Both the position numbers and the translations under genes were made by a program. Under the pieces are notes generated by a model. That model saw only the letters and a list, made by a program, of their open reading frames with translations, did no database searches and had not been told where the DNA came from. Positions 15,893 to 25,159 of a stretch of 64,000 bases of DNA are shown here, piece by piece (within the stretch, counting starts at the first letter, position 1; each line of letters opens with the position of its first letter). This DNA comes from an uncultured bacterium (GTDB lineage Bacteria; Bacillota_I; Bacilli_A; RFN20; CAG-826), in the NCBI GenBank assembly GCA_949296775.1, contig CASFQA010000001.1:1-64000 (forward strand). Reading direction: 5' to 3'.

Positions 15893-18166
15893 ATATTCCG
15901 TCCCCTCGCTATCGATATGGAGGCTCGCTTCCCCGGCCTCCTTTTCTTTTGAGGCGACGTATACCGAGATCATCCCGCCTTCGAGGGCGACATTCGCGGG
16001 GGACAATAAGCGGATCGGGCCGCTGGTCCGGAGTTTCAAGACGTCGTTCCCGTATTGGCAGAGGTTGCCGTAGTTATCGACCTTCCTTATTTCGATCCGC
16101 GCCGAATCAAAGGTATCGCCGTTCAATAGATCGCTTTGGCTGGCTTTAATGTCCAAACTGGTGTAGAGGGCCGGCCCTTTGACGATTGAATTGACGATGT
16201 TCCCGCCCCTTACGAAGTCGAAACGGTAGTTCTTCTTCTCGTTTCCCCAGATCCCGACCGATTGGGTGTAGATGTCGGCGATCTCCGGGAAGGAGAGGCG
16301 ATAACGCTTCATGACGTAGAACAAAAGCAGCTTATGGCGCAGCTTGATGTTGGCTAGGCCGTGGGCCGCGGCATAGGTGAAGGCTTTCTTGATGACCTTC
16401 CTTATCCACCCTTTGAAGCAGGAGGGCAGATGGGTATCGGAAATCCAGTTGTCGATGTAAATCGGGGGGTGGGGGAGGTGGGGGAAGCGTTTTCTATCCG
16501 GGCGGAATTCCCCGATTTTCTCCTCCCCGCGATAAAGGATGAGGTAATCGGCGTTGGTGAAGACGGGGAAGGGCGAGGGGATATTGGTCGCCGAGTAATC
16601 GCCTAAATCCAAGTGATAGGGGATATAGGCGACGTTCTCTTTGCTGAATTGGCTCATGTAGGCATAAGCCGCCGGCTTTAGGTTGCGGAATATGGTCATG
16701 ACCCCGTGATAGCAGATATGGTCGCCGGAGCCGAAGTCCTGGTGGGTGCCGTAATCGAAGGCGCACCAGGCGATGGTGCCGGCAAGACTTTCGTACTTAT
16801 AGGCGTCGTCGATGACTTTTAAGTGGCGGAGGGCCTGCTCGACTTGCCTTTCCGGACGGTCGGTGGCTTTGGTCGGGAACATATGGCCGTTATTCTCGCT
16901 CACCAAACGGGCCTTATTTTGGTCACCGTAAGTCTTCGGGTCGTCGAGGCCATGACGCAACGAAGAACAGGAGAAATCGTTATAGCCGTAGATGTCCTCT
17001 AGCTGTTCTGAGCCTTTGAAGTTCCTTACCCCGATCGAGGCTCTGGTCGGGTCGAGCCGTTTTTGAATCGCCTCGATTTGGCTATAGAAGGCGTGGTCGT
17101 CCCTCGATTCGTCGATTCTTAGCCCATAGGCGATAAGGCAGGGATGGTTCCGCTCCTTCTTGATCATCCGGGCGGTGAAATCCAGCAAGGTCGCCTTCCA
17201 ATCCTCACCTCCGATATGCTGCCAGCCCGGGATCTCGTCGATGACCAATAAGCCTAAGCGGTCGCACTCGTCGAGGAAGGCCTCGCTTTGCGGATAATGG
17301 GAGGTCCGGACGACGTTGGTCCCAAGCCGCTTGAGCAGCCGGGCATCGTCTTGCTGGATTGAGGCGGAGGCGGCGGCTCCGAAATAGGGATAGGTCTGGT
17401 GGCGGTTCAGCCCGATGAGCTTGGTTTTCTTCCCGTTCAGATAGAAGCCATCCTTTCGCCATTCCGCATCGCGGAAGCCGACCGTCGTTTGGTATTCTTC
17501 CCCGTTATAGGAAATAAGCAGGCGATAGAGAGTCGGCTGCTCCAAGGTGTAGGTTTCGATGTTTTGGAGTTGGTTTTGCGCCCCTTTCCATTCGGCGACC
17601 ACTTGGTCATCTAGACAGAGTTTGCATTCGATATCCTCCCTTTTTGCACCCTTTTCGTCTTCGGCTTCGACTTCGATTTTCCCGGATGAGCGAGCTTTGA
17701 CGAAGATATCGGAAAGGTAATGCTCCTTATGGGAAAGCAGGCTGACCGGACGATAGAGTCCGGCGTAGGTCAAATAGTCGACGACGTTGCCGAAAGGGGG
17801 GATGTTCTTGTCTTCTAGCGAATCGATTAAAAGCAGGAGGCGGTTGCCTTTCTTCTTGACTAGGCCGGTCAAATCGAAGTCGACGGGAAGATAGCCGGAC
17901 ACCTTCTCGCCTAAATCGGCGTCATTGAAGTAACAATGCACTTTGAGCATCGCCCCTTCGAGGTGAAGGATCTTGACCGGGAGCTCGTTATGCTCATCGT
18001 CGAAGGATAAGCCATAGGAGAAGACCCCTTGGTAATCGCCTTCCGAGTAGTAATGGTGGGGGAGGCTGATGGCCGGGTGGGGCAGGCTTACCTCACCTTT
18101 CTTCCCGAGGAGGTCCATCTTTTTCCCGATGGCGAAGGAATAATGGTCATTCAATGGTTGTTTCAT
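15869..18166 (-). CDS. Glycoside hydrolase family 2 (beta-galactosidase/beta-glucuronidase-like)
   Basis: 765 residues without a signal peptide, so cytoplasmic. Sugar-binding and immunoglobulin-like domains occupy residues 1 to about 250, the TIM barrel about 250-530, and a C-terminal beta domain the rest. Barrel motifs are GLNRHQTYPYFG, VVRTSHYPQSEAF and VIDEIPGWQH. The probable acid/base glutamate is in GLRIDESRDD and the probable nucleophile in LVSENNGHMFP. In most GH2 enzymes the residue before the acid/base is Asn; here it is Asp. A -10 box lies six bases before the ATG. Paired with the GPH symporter. Substrate uncertain. Confidence 0.85.
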   Translation of the reverse strand: MKQPLNDHYSFAIGKKMDLLGKKGEVSLPHPAISLPHHYYSEGDYQGVFSYGLSFDDEHNELPVKILHLEGAMLKVHCYFNDADLGEKVSGYLPVDFDLTGLVKKKGNRLLLLIDSLEDKNIPPFGNVVDYLTYAGLYRPVSLLSHKEHYLSDIFVKARSSGKIEVEAEDEKGAKREDIECKLCLDDQVVAEWKGAQNQLQNIETYTLEQPTLYRLLISYNGEEYQTTVGFRDAEWRKDGFYLNGKKTKLIGLNRHQTYPYFGAAASASIQQDDARLLKRLGTNVVRTSHYPQSEAFLDECDRLGLLVIDEIPGWQHIGGEDWKATLLDFTARMIKKERNHPCLIAYGLRIDESRDDHAFYSQIEAIQKRLDPTRASIGVRNFKGSEQLEDIYGYNDFSCSSLRHGLDDPKTYGDQNKARLVSENNGHMFPTKATDRPERQVEQALRHLKVIDDAYKYESLAGTIAWCAFDYGTHQDFGSGDHICYHGVMTIFRNLKPAAYAYMSQFSKENVAYIPYHLDLGDYSATNIPSPFPVFTNADYLILYRGEEKIGEFRPDRKRFPHLPHPPIYIDNWISDTHLPSCFKGWIRKVIKKAFTYAAAHGLANIKLRHKLLLFYVMKRYRLSFPEIADIYTQSVGIWGNEKKNYRFDFVRGGNIVNSIVKGPALYTSLDIKASQSDLLNGDTFDSARIEIRKVDNYGNLCQYGNDVLKLRTSGPIRLLSPANVALEGGMISVYVASKEKEAGEASLHIDSEGTEYSISFRVR

Positions 18167-18172
18167 CTTTTT

Positions 18173-18200
18173 ATCCTAACACCGAAGTCGGGGTGGACAA
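18173..18200 (-). promoter_or_regulatory. Promoter of the GH2 gene, near-leaderless
   Basis: On the minus strand TTGTCC (18200-18195), 16-base spacer, TAGGAT (18178-18173), then six bases to ATG 18166. Transcription would begin at or next to the start codon. Confidence 0.5.
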
Positions 18201-18231
18201 AAGAAGGGGGAGAAGGAAGAATATAGCTATT

Positions 18232-19347
18232 ATGGATAAACGTTATGATTATTTGATCGTCGGCAGCGGGCTTTCCGGCGCGACTTTCGCCCGGCTGGCC
18301 TTAGACCGGGGGAAGTCGGTTTTGGTCATCGAGAAGCGTTCCTCCTTAGGCGGGAACATCGCCACCTCCGATGTCATGGGCATCCCGGTCCATCTCTATG
18401 GCCCCCATATCTTCCATACCGATTCGAAGGAAGCCTATGTTTTCTTCACCTCCCACGTCGAGTCATATCCTTTCGTCAACTCCCCTTTGGCTTTTTATAA
18501 AGGGAAGTACTATCACATGCCCTTCAACATGAATACCTTCCATGAGCTTTGGGGGGTTCGAAGCGCTGAGGAAGCGAAGCGTAAGATCGATGAGGAAGTG
18601 GCGAAGGAAGGGATTGAGGAACCCCATAACCTGGAGGAACAGGCCCTCTCCTTAGTCGGGCGGACCATCTTCGAGACCTTGGTCAAAGGCTATACCGAGA
18701 AGCAATGGGGGCGTGATTGCCGCGACCTCCCCTCCTCGATAATCAAGCGGCTCCCCCTCCGCTTCACCTATGACAACAATTACTTCAATGACCCCTACCA
18801 ATGCCTGCCGAAGGGCGGTTACTCGAAACTAATCGATAACCTCCTTTCCGGAGCTGAGGTCCGGCTGGGCCTCGATTACCTTTCCCATAAAGACGAGCTG
18901 CGCCCTTTGGCCGATAAAGTCATCTATACCGGGGCGCTGGACGAATATTTCGCCTATCGGTTAGGGGAATTGGAATGGCGGTCGCTCCGTTTTGAGACCG
19001 CGGTTTTGCCGCTTGCTTCCTTCCAAAACAACCCGGTGGTGAACTATACCGACAAAGAGCCATCCTATACCCGGGTTTGCGAGCATAAGATGTTTGATGA
19101 GCGGCTAAAGCCATTGCCCTATACCGTCGTGACTTACGAATACCCCGATTCCTTTGAAAAGGGCAAGATCCCTTATTATCCGATCAACGATGAACGCAAC
19201 TCTTCCTTAGCCAAGTCGTATCAGGAATTGGCCGAAAAGGAAGAGGGGGTCTACTTCCTCGGCCGGCTGGCCAACTACGCCTATTTCGACATGGATGACA
19301 CCATTCTTAAGGCGATGGAACTATTCGCTTCCCTAGAGGGAAACTAA
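18232..19347 (+). CDS. glf: UDP-galactopyranose mutase
   Basis: 371 residues. FAD-binding GxGxxG motif at the N-terminus (YLIVGSGLSGATFARLA), followed by family segments YGPHIFHT, YTEKQWG and the C-terminal FLGRLANYAYFDMDD. The enzyme interconverts UDP-galactopyranose and UDP-galactofuranose in the cytoplasm, supplying galactofuranose for surface polysaccharides or glycolipids. Start ATG 18232 has GAAGGAAG about 12 bases upstream; upstream in-frame codons lie in the divergent promoter region. No galactofuranosyl transferase is adjacent. Confidence 0.95.
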   Translation: MDKRYDYLIVGSGLSGATFARLALDRGKSVLVIEKRSSLGGNIATSDVMGIPVHLYGPHIFHTDSKEAYVFFTSHVESYPFVNSPLAFYKGKYYHMPFNMNTFHELWGVRSAEEAKRKIDEEVAKEGIEEPHNLEEQALSLVGRTIFETLVKGYTEKQWGRDCRDLPSSIIKRLPLRFTYDNNYFNDPYQCLPKGGYSKLIDNLLSGAEVRLGLDYLSHKDELRPLADKVIYTGALDEYFAYRLGELEWRSLRFETAVLPLASFQNNPVVNYTDKEPSYTRVCEHKMFDERLKPLPYTVVTYEYPDSFEKGKIPYYPINDERNSSLAKSYQELAEKEEGVYFLGRLANYAYFDMDDTILKAMELFASLEGN

Positions 19348-19354
19348 ATTTCGC

Positions 19355-19383
19355 TTGCATCATTTTTCCAAGGGGTCTATAGT
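19355..19383 (+). promoter_or_regulatory. Promoter of tRNA-fMet
   Basis: TTGCAT (19355-19360), 17-base spacer, TATAGT (19378-19383), 25 bases before the tRNA. Confidence 0.75.
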
Positions 19384-19407
19384 TACCGAGCCGAGAAAAG
19401 GCGATAT

Positions 19408-19484
19408 CGCGGGGTAGAGCAGCCCGGTAGCTTGCCAGGCCCATAACCTGGAGGTCGGTGGTTCAAATCCATCCCCCGCAACCA
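19408..19484 (+). tRNA. Initiator tRNA-fMet (CAT)
   Basis: Folds as a complete cloverleaf of 77 bases with encoded CCA. The anticodon loop is CCCATAA. Two initiator marks are visible: an unpaired C1-A72 at the top of the acceptor stem (CGCGGGG against CCCCGCA) and A11-U24 in the D stem. The anticodon stem is CCAGG/CCTGG, so the usual three consecutive G:C pairs are reduced to two plus an A29:U41. Confidence 0.95.
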
Positions 19485-19492
19485 AAGACATC

Positions 19493-19517
19493 AACGCCGG
19501 TTCGCCGGCGTTTTTTC
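19493..19517 (+). terminator. Terminator after tRNA-fMet
   Basis: AACGCCGG, loop TTCG, CCGGCGTT, then further Ts. Confidence 0.9.
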
Positions 19518-19822
19518 TTGTCCTCTTGGTTTATCGTCGAAGACGGAGCTTATCGGCTCGGCGGCCGTCGGGTTGTAGACCCATCTCCGGAGGCTGCGCG
19601 CATGCTTCTTGGGACATCCGGCGCAGACAACGGGCAGCGTTGGGTCTTCTTGCATCCGACCATCTGGGACTCGATGCTTGTTGGCCGAACCTCTAACGGC
19701 GGTGGCTTTCGGGAACGGCGCCGATGAAATTTCCGACTTGGCGATGAGCTTTAAAAAACACATAATGGTTGAAAGACTCCATTTGTTAGCCCTATCTAAA
19801 AGGTTTTTTGCTATATAAAATA
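19518..19822. other. Region without a recognisable gene
   Basis: Open frames here (19458-19727 plus, 19491-19829 minus) run into the tRNA or terminator and have no recognisable sequence. No gene can be supported. Confidence 0.5.
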
Positions 19823-19851
19823 TTAACATCTATTAACAATCAGTCTATTAT
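19823..19851 (+). promoter_or_regulatory. Promoter of feoAB
   Basis: TTAACA (19823-19828), 17-base spacer, TATTAT (19846-19851). TTAACA is repeated at 19833. The AT-rich stretch is a plausible site for an iron regulator, but I see no clear Fur box. Confidence 0.6.
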
Positions 19852-19866
19852 ATCGCCGATTGAAAG

Positions 19867-20091
19867 ATGAAACTCTCAGAATTGAAGATTGGCGAAAAAT
19901 GGAAAATAACCAAAGTCGGCGGAGTCGGCGTGATGCGCCACCGCTTGCTGGAAATGGGCATCACCCCCGGAACGATGGTCGCCATCACCAAACGGGCTCC
20001 GCTCGGTGATCCCATCCAAATCCATATCCGCGGTTATGAGTTAAGCATCCGGAAGGAGGATGCCGAGCTTATTGAAGTGGGGGAGGAATAA
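19867..20091 (+). CDS. feoA: Ferrous iron transport protein A
   Basis: 74 residues, the SH3-like FeoA domain (family pattern LLEMGITPGTMVAI and the closing ELSIRKEDAELI). It associates with FeoB on the cytoplasmic face and is needed for Fe2+ uptake. It lies two bases ahead of feoB. The start ATG 19867 follows a weak GAAAG ribosome binding site. Confidence 0.93.
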   Translation: MKLSELKIGEKWKITKVGGVGVMRHRLLEMGITPGTMVAITKRAPLGDPIQIHIRGYELSIRKEDAELIEVGEE

Positions 20092-20093
20092 CG

Positions 20094-22250
20094 ATGCTCG
20101 TCGCCTTAGTCGGAAACCAGAACTGCGGCAAGACCACTTTGTTCAATGCCCTTACTGGGGCCAATCAACGGGTCGGCAATTTCCCCGGCGTCACCGTCGA
20201 TTCGAAGATCGGCGCCGTCCGGGGGGTCAAGGACAAAATTGAGATCGTCGACCTCCCTGGCATCTACTCCCTATCCCCTTATTCCAACGAGGAAGTGGTG
20301 ACCCGGGATTTCATTCTCAACAAAAACCCCGATCTTATCCTTAACATCATCGATGCCACGAACATCGAAAGGAATCTTTACCTGACCCTCCAATTGATGG
20401 AACTCGGCAAGCCGATGCTCATCGCCGCCAATATGATGGACGAGGTCCGGAAAGCCGGCAACTCGATCGATCAAAACAAACTCGAAGAGCTTTTGGGCAT
20501 CGAAGTCTGCTCCATCTCGGCCGCCAAAGGGGAGGGGATCGGCGAACTGATTGAGCATATCCAACGGATTGGAGCGGAACACACTTTGCCGGTTAAGCAG
20601 GATTTTTGCCCGACCAATTCCCCTGTCCATTCGGCGATCCACGCCACCATGCACCTTCTTTCCGACCACTCGGAGCGCTATCACCTGCCGATTCGCTTCC
20701 TGGCCAGCCGGATCATCGAAGGCGATTCGATTTTGGAAGAGCAGGCAATGCTCAACGACAACGAGAAGGACATGATCGGCCATATCGTCAAGGAGATGGA
20801 AAAAGACGCCGGGATGGACCGAGAGGCGGCCATCGCCTCGATGCGCTACGACTTCATCGACCATCTTTGTTCCCAATGCGTCCACCGGGTCAATCAGCTG
20901 ACCGAGTCGCAGAAACGGAGCAACGCCATCGATAAGATATTGACCAACAAATGGCTGGCCTTCCCGATTTTCATCCTCATCATGGGGACGGTGTTCGGCA
21001 TCACCTTCGGGCTGGTCAACAATTACGTCAGCGAATACCTCGGGCTGGGGATCGATTACCTGGTCGAGATCGTCCGGGAGGCGATGGTCGGGGCCAAAGT
21101 CAACTTGGTCGTCACCTCTTTGGTGTGCGATGGGGTGATGAACGGGATCGGCTCGGTCCTCTCTTTCATCCCGACCATCGTCGCTTTATTCTTCTTCCTC
21201 TCTTTGCTTGAGGACTCCGGCTATATGGCCCGGGTGGCTTTCATCATGGACAAGCCTTTGCGAAAACTCGGCCTGTCGGGGCGGAGCTTCGTCCCGATGC
21301 TCGTCGGCTTCGGCTGCTCGGTCCCGGCCGTGATGGCCGCCCGCACCTTGACTAGCGATCGCGACAAAAAACTGACCATCTTCCTCATCCCCTTCATGTC
21401 CTGTTCGGCCAAATTGCCGGTTTTCACCTTGCTGACGGCCGCCTTTTTCGGGGTTTGGTCGCCGTTAGCGATGATCGGGTTATACCTTATCGGCATAGCG
21501 GTGGCCGTTCTTTCCTCGGCCGCGGCCAAAGCCCTCGTCAATGGCAAGCCCTCGCCTTTTATGATGGAGTTGCCGACTTATCGGATGCCGGGGGCCAAGA
21601 CGACTTTGATGCTCATGTGGGAAAAAGCCAAGGATTTCATCAAGAAGGCCTTCACCATCATCTTCGTCGCCACCGTCGTCATCTGGTTCTTGCAGTCGTT
21701 CGACTACCATTTGAATTTCGTGACCGACAACGAGCAATCGCTTCTTGCCTACATCGGCCGCTTCCTGACCCCGATCTTCTATCCGCTTGGGGTCACCGAC
21801 TGGCGGGTGACCTCGGCGATCTTGACCGGGCTCTCGGCCAAGGAATCGATCGTCTCGACCCTCAATGTTTTAGTGGGGGATGAGGCGAGCATCTCCATGG
21901 TCATGAGCGGGCTGCAGGCTTTCAGCGTCCTTATCTTCGTCTTGCTTTACATGCCCTGCGTCGCCACCTTCGCCGCCGAGAAACGGGAACTCGGCTCGAC
22001 CGCTTTGGCGGTTGGGAACATGGCTTTGCAAACCCTGATCGCCTATTTGCTCGCGACCCTGGTGTATCAGCTTGGCAACCTCTTCCTCTCCCCCGACTGG
22101 CTCGATTATCTGATCCTTTCGATCGTCTTGCTCCTGTTTGTGGCCGCGATCGTCTATTTGATCGTCAAAGGCGGCTGCCGGAGCGCGGAATGCGCCGGGT
22201 GCGCCTTCTCCGCCTCCTGCCGGAAAAAAGGGAAAAAGAAACGGAAGTAG
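20094..22250 (+). CDS. feoB: Ferrous iron transporter FeoB
   Basis: 718 residues. The N-terminal G domain has GNQNCGKTT (G1), VDLPGIYSLSPYS (G3) and NMMDE (G4, about residues 119-123). A linker of about 110 residues leads to the membrane part with two Gate repeats (YMARVAFIMD and TGLSAKESIVSTL regions). The C-terminus ends in a cysteine- and lysine-rich tail (GGCRSAECAGC) as in many Bacillota FeoB. It imports Fe2+ under anaerobic conditions, which fits the many iron-sulfur enzymes here. Operon with feoA; no FeoC is visible. Confidence 0.96.
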   Translation: MLVALVGNQNCGKTTLFNALTGANQRVGNFPGVTVDSKIGAVRGVKDKIEIVDLPGIYSLSPYSNEEVVTRDFILNKNPDLILNIIDATNIERNLYLTLQLMELGKPMLIAANMMDEVRKAGNSIDQNKLEELLGIEVCSISAAKGEGIGELIEHIQRIGAEHTLPVKQDFCPTNSPVHSAIHATMHLLSDHSERYHLPIRFLASRIIEGDSILEEQAMLNDNEKDMIGHIVKEMEKDAGMDREAAIASMRYDFIDHLCSQCVHRVNQLTESQKRSNAIDKILTNKWLAFPIFILIMGTVFGITFGLVNNYVSEYLGLGIDYLVEIVREAMVGAKVNLVVTSLVCDGVMNGIGSVLSFIPTIVALFFFLSLLEDSGYMARVAFIMDKPLRKLGLSGRSFVPMLVGFGCSVPAVMAARTLTSDRDKKLTIFLIPFMSCSAKLPVFTLLTAAFFGVWSPLAMIGLYLIGIAVAVLSSAAAKALVNGKPSPFMMELPTYRMPGAKTTLMLMWEKAKDFIKKAFTIIFVATVVIWFLQSFDYHLNFVTDNEQSLLAYIGRFLTPIFYPLGVTDWRVTSAILTGLSAKESIVSTLNVLVGDEASISMVMSGLQAFSVLIFVLLYMPCVATFAAEKRELGSTALAVGNMALQTLIAYLLATLVYQLGNLFLSPDWLDYLILSIVLLLFVAAIVYLIVKGGCRSAECAGCAFSASCRKKGKKKRK

Positions 22251-22443
22251 AGAATTCTATTGTCAAGAGAATCAGTCTATTTCGCTTGTTTGCCCCTCGG
22301 ATAATAGGGACGCAAAAAGCCGTGCAAAATTTCTTGCAGGAAATTGCTAAAACGCGCAAATTCGCCTTATTCGATATATAAAATATGCTGGGATTTTTCG
22401 GCGATAGCAGGGTTTTGAGGGTTTTTTGGATTCATTTATCGTC

Positions 22444-22471
22444 TTGACTACCTAGTCGGGGTTGCTAAAAT
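22444..22471 (+). promoter_or_regulatory. Promoter of the glycosyltransferase/acyltransferase operon
   Basis: TTGACT (22444-22449), 16-base spacer, TAAAAT (22466-22471), 28 bases before the first ATG. The transcript leader shows no ribosome binding site. The 190 bases between feoB and this promoter hold no gene or clear terminator. Confidence 0.7.
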
Positions 22472-22499
22472 CAACCCGGGCCAAGCCCCAAACAAAACT

Positions 22500-23684
22500 A
22501 TGGTCATTACCTTCGTCTGCGATGTCTTAGGACAAGAAAACAACGGCACCACGATCGCCACCATGAACGTCATCCGCTCCCTCCGGGCCAAAGGGCACGA
22601 GGTCCGGATCGTCTGTCCCGATCAAGATAAGATCGGACAACCCGGCTATTACGTGGTCCCGGCCATCAATTTCGGCATCTTCTCCCATTACGTCGCCTCC
22701 AACGGCGTTTGCCCGGCCTCGGGCAAGGACCTCGCCCCTTTGAAGGAAGCCCTCCAGGGGTGCGACATCGTCCATTTCAATTTCTGCGGCATGCTTTCGG
22801 GCAAAGCCTGCGACTTCGCCCATTCCCTTGGCCTCCCCTGCACGGCCTCCCTCCATACCCAAGCCGAGAACTTCACCAACCACCTCAAGCTCGAGAATTT
22901 CTACCCGGCCAACAAGCTGGTCTATACCTGGCTCTACCGTTCCCTTTTCTCCAAGGTCGACGCCATCCATTATCCCTCGAAATTCATCCATGACCTTTTC
23001 GAGAGGGTCAATCATTTCCATTCCAAGTCCTACGTCATCTCCAACGGTATCCAGCGCTCGTTCAAAAGGGAAGCGGTTGAGCGGCCAAGCGAATATAAGG
23101 ATAAGTTCATCGTCGTCTACACCGCCCGTTACTCGACCGAGAAAGCCCATAAGCAGTTGCTGAAGGCGATGAAGTATTCCGCCCACCGGGACGATATCCT
23201 CTTAATCCTCCCCGGCGCCGGCCCTTTAGAGGGGAAGTTGAGGAAAGAGGCGAGGAAGTGGTGCGCCAATCAGCCGGTGTTCGGCTTCCATTCGCGCGAA
23301 GAGATGGTCAAGATCCTCAATTGCGCCGACCTCTATTGCCATGTGGGGACCGTCGATATTGAGCCGGTTTCCTTCTTGGAGGCCATCTCCGTCGGCATTT
23401 GCCCGGTTTTAACCGATTCCCCCCGTTCGGCGGTTTCCGGGTTCGCCCTTGATGAGCGCAACGTCTTTGACCATCGCTCGGCCAAGGATTTGGCAAAGCG
23501 GATCGATTATTGGTACGAACATCCCTCCGAAAGGAAGCAAAACGCCGATTCCTATTTAGGCTATGCCGACAAATTCGATTTCCAACGCTCGATGGACGCG
23601 ATGGAGAAAATGTTCCTCGAGACCATCGATGAGTACCGCCGTTCGCATCGCAAAGCCGTCGAGTTAAAGGAAAAAGAAGCCTAA
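22500..23684 (+). CDS. GT4-family glycosyltransferase, probably glycolipid-forming
   Basis: 394 residues with the two Rossmann domains of GT-B enzymes. The C-terminal half has the family motif E-x7-E within DIEPVSFLEAISVG and the nucleotide-sugar region VVYTARYSTEK. The N-terminus (ITFVCDVLGQENNGTT) resembles diacylglycerol glucosyltransferases of Bacillota and Mollicutes. The following gene, a PlsC-type acyltransferase, overlaps its stop codon, supporting a role in membrane lipid synthesis. Substrates are inference. No ribosome binding site is visible upstream of ATG 22500. Confidence 0.8.
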   Translation: MVITFVCDVLGQENNGTTIATMNVIRSLRAKGHEVRIVCPDQDKIGQPGYYVVPAINFGIFSHYVASNGVCPASGKDLAPLKEALQGCDIVHFNFCGMLSGKACDFAHSLGLPCTASLHTQAENFTNHLKLENFYPANKLVYTWLYRSLFSKVDAIHYPSKFIHDLFERVNHFHSKSYVISNGIQRSFKREAVERPSEYKDKFIVVYTARYSTEKAHKQLLKAMKYSAHRDDILLILPGAGPLEGKLRKEARKWCANQPVFGFHSREEMVKILNCADLYCHVGTVDIEPVSFLEAISVGICPVLTDSPRSAVSGFALDERNVFDHRSAKDLAKRIDYWYEHPSERKQNADSYLGYADKFDFQRSMDAMEKMFLETIDEYRRSHRKAVELKEKEA

Positions 23685-24478
23685 TGAAACCCGTCAAGAC
23701 CGTTTACTATACCGATCCTTTGAATGACGAGTTCTCCGGCAATAAAATAGAGCATCGGCCCTTGCCCGCGGATTATAAATACATCCACAAAAACCCTTTT
23801 TATCGGGCGACTGCTTGGTTTCTCTATTACCTGATCCTCTATCCGATAGCCTGGATCGCCTATAAGGTGTTTTTGGGTTATCGCGTAAAAGGGAACAAAC
23901 GGATCAAGGGCATCATGCGCAAGCCGGTGTTCTTCTATGGCAACCATACCTCCTGGCTCGACGCCGGGATCGCCCAGTTCTTGGTATCTCGGGGCAAAAG
24001 GACCTACATCATCACCAATCAAGACACCACCTCCATCAAAGGGATCCGGGGCCTGGTCTCGATGATCGGGGCCATCCCCACCCCGCTTACGCCCGAGGAA
24101 AGGGAGAAATTCGTCGATTGCATTCGCTTCCGGGCCAAGCAAAAATGCGGGATCTCGATATTCCCCGAGGCCCATATTTGGCCTTATAGCACCCATATCC
24201 GGCCATTCAAAGACGATGCCTTCGTCTATCCGGCCGAGTTTGGAGCCCCGGTGGTCGCCATGTGCGTCACCTATCGGGAACGGAAGTTCCGCAAGTCCAA
24301 ACCCCCGTTGCCGGTGGTCCACGTCTCAAAACCGTTTTTCCCCGATATGGACAAGTCGCTGACCGAAAGGAAAAGGGAACTCCGTCAGGCGGTATACGAT
24401 TATTTGGTCGAGACCGCGGCATCCGAAGAAAACGTCGAATATATTTCCTATCGGCCAATCGAGGAGAAACATCAGTAA
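23684..24478 (+). CDS. plsC: 1-acyl-glycerol-3-phosphate acyltransferase-like protein
   Basis: 264 residues with one membrane segment near residues 45-70. PlsC motifs are present: HX4D in YGNHTSWLDAG and the FPE motif in ISIFPEAHIWPY. These enzymes add the second acyl chain to lysophosphatidic acid at the membrane. The start overlaps the stop of the glycosyltransferase by one base. A second, larger PlsC-type gene lies at 46513, so the exact substrate of each is open. Confidence 0.85.
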   Translation: MKPVKTVYYTDPLNDEFSGNKIEHRPLPADYKYIHKNPFYRATAWFLYYLILYPIAWIAYKVFLGYRVKGNKRIKGIMRKPVFFYGNHTSWLDAGIAQFLVSRGKRTYIITNQDTTSIKGIRGLVSMIGAIPTPLTPEEREKFVDCIRFRAKQKCGISIFPEAHIWPYSTHIRPFKDDAFVYPAEFGAPVVAMCVTYRERKFRKSKPPLPVVHVSKPFFPDMDKSLTERKRELRQAVYDYLVETAASEENVEYISYRPIEEKHQ

Positions 24479-24547
24479 GCGTTTCCCTTATATATTGTTT
24501 CCACATCGCTTATAATTAAGCCATTCCAAAGGAAAGGACATAATTCA

Positions 24548-25087
24548 ATGGAACTCAAAGGATCAAAAACCGAAAAATGCCTGATGGAAGCCTTCGCCGG
24601 CGAATCGCAGGCCCGCAACAAGTACACCTACTTCGCCTCGAAAGCCAAGAAGGAAGGCTATGAGCAAATCGCCGCCATCTTCCAGGAAACCGCCGACAAC
24701 GAGAAAGAGCACGCCAAGCTTTGGTTCAAATACCTTGAAGGCGGGGCGGTCAAATCGACTGCCGAAAACCTCGAAGCCGCCGCGGGGGGCGAATACTACG
24801 AATGGACCGAGATGTACCCCTCCTTCGCCAAGATCGCCGAAGAGGAAGGGTTCAAAGAAATCGCCGCCAAGTTCCGCATGGTCGCCGAAATCGAGAAGCA
24901 CCATGAGGAGCGGTATAAGAAACTATTGGAAAACGTCAAGGGCGGAACCGTCTTCGTCGGTGATGACCTCGCGGTTTGGAAATGCCGGAACTGCGGCCAC
25001 ATCGTCGTCGGGAAATACGCTCCCGAGGTTTGCCCGGTCTGCAATCACCCGAAGGCTTATTTCGAGCTCTCAGTCAAGAATTATTAA
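24548..25087 (+). CDS. rbr: Rubrerythrin
   Basis: 179 residues. The N-terminal ferritin-like di-iron domain (residues about 1-140) carries the ExxH motifs in [11 protein letters not shown] and [10 protein letters not shown]; the C-terminal rubredoxin domain has the two CxxC pairs CRNCGH and CPVCNH. It reduces hydrogen peroxide in anaerobes. AAGGA lies about ten bases before the ATG, and a perfect TATAAT (24511-24516) serves as -10 box with a weak -35. It is monocistronic with its own terminator. Confidence 0.95.
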   Translation: MELKGSKTEKCLMEAFAGESQARNKYTYFASKAKKEGYEQIAAIFQETADNEKEHAKLWFKYLEGGAVKSTAENLEAAAGGEYYEWTEMYPSFAKIAEEEGFKEIAAKFRMVAEIEKHHEERYKKLLENVKGGTVFVGDDLAVWKCRNCGHIVVGKYAPEVCPVCNHPKAYFELSVKNY

Positions 25088-25105
25088 TTGTTCGCTAGGG
25101 CACTT

Positions 25106-25128
25106 AGAGGGTCTTTGACCCTCTTTTT
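25106..25128 (+). terminator. Terminator of rubrerythrin
   Basis: AGAGGGTC, loop TTT, GACCCTCT, then TTTT. Confidence 0.85.
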
Positions 25129-25159
25129 CTTTGCTTTGTTGCGCAAGGAGTTTAAACTT

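Noticed and set aside
19458-19829. Frames of 89 and 112 codons after tRNA-fMet
   Set aside because: They run through the tRNA or its terminator and show no recognisable sequence.
25088-25159. Upstream start of the GT2 glycosyltransferase
   Set aside because: This part contains the rubrerythrin terminator; TTG 25160 has AAGGAG at the right distance.
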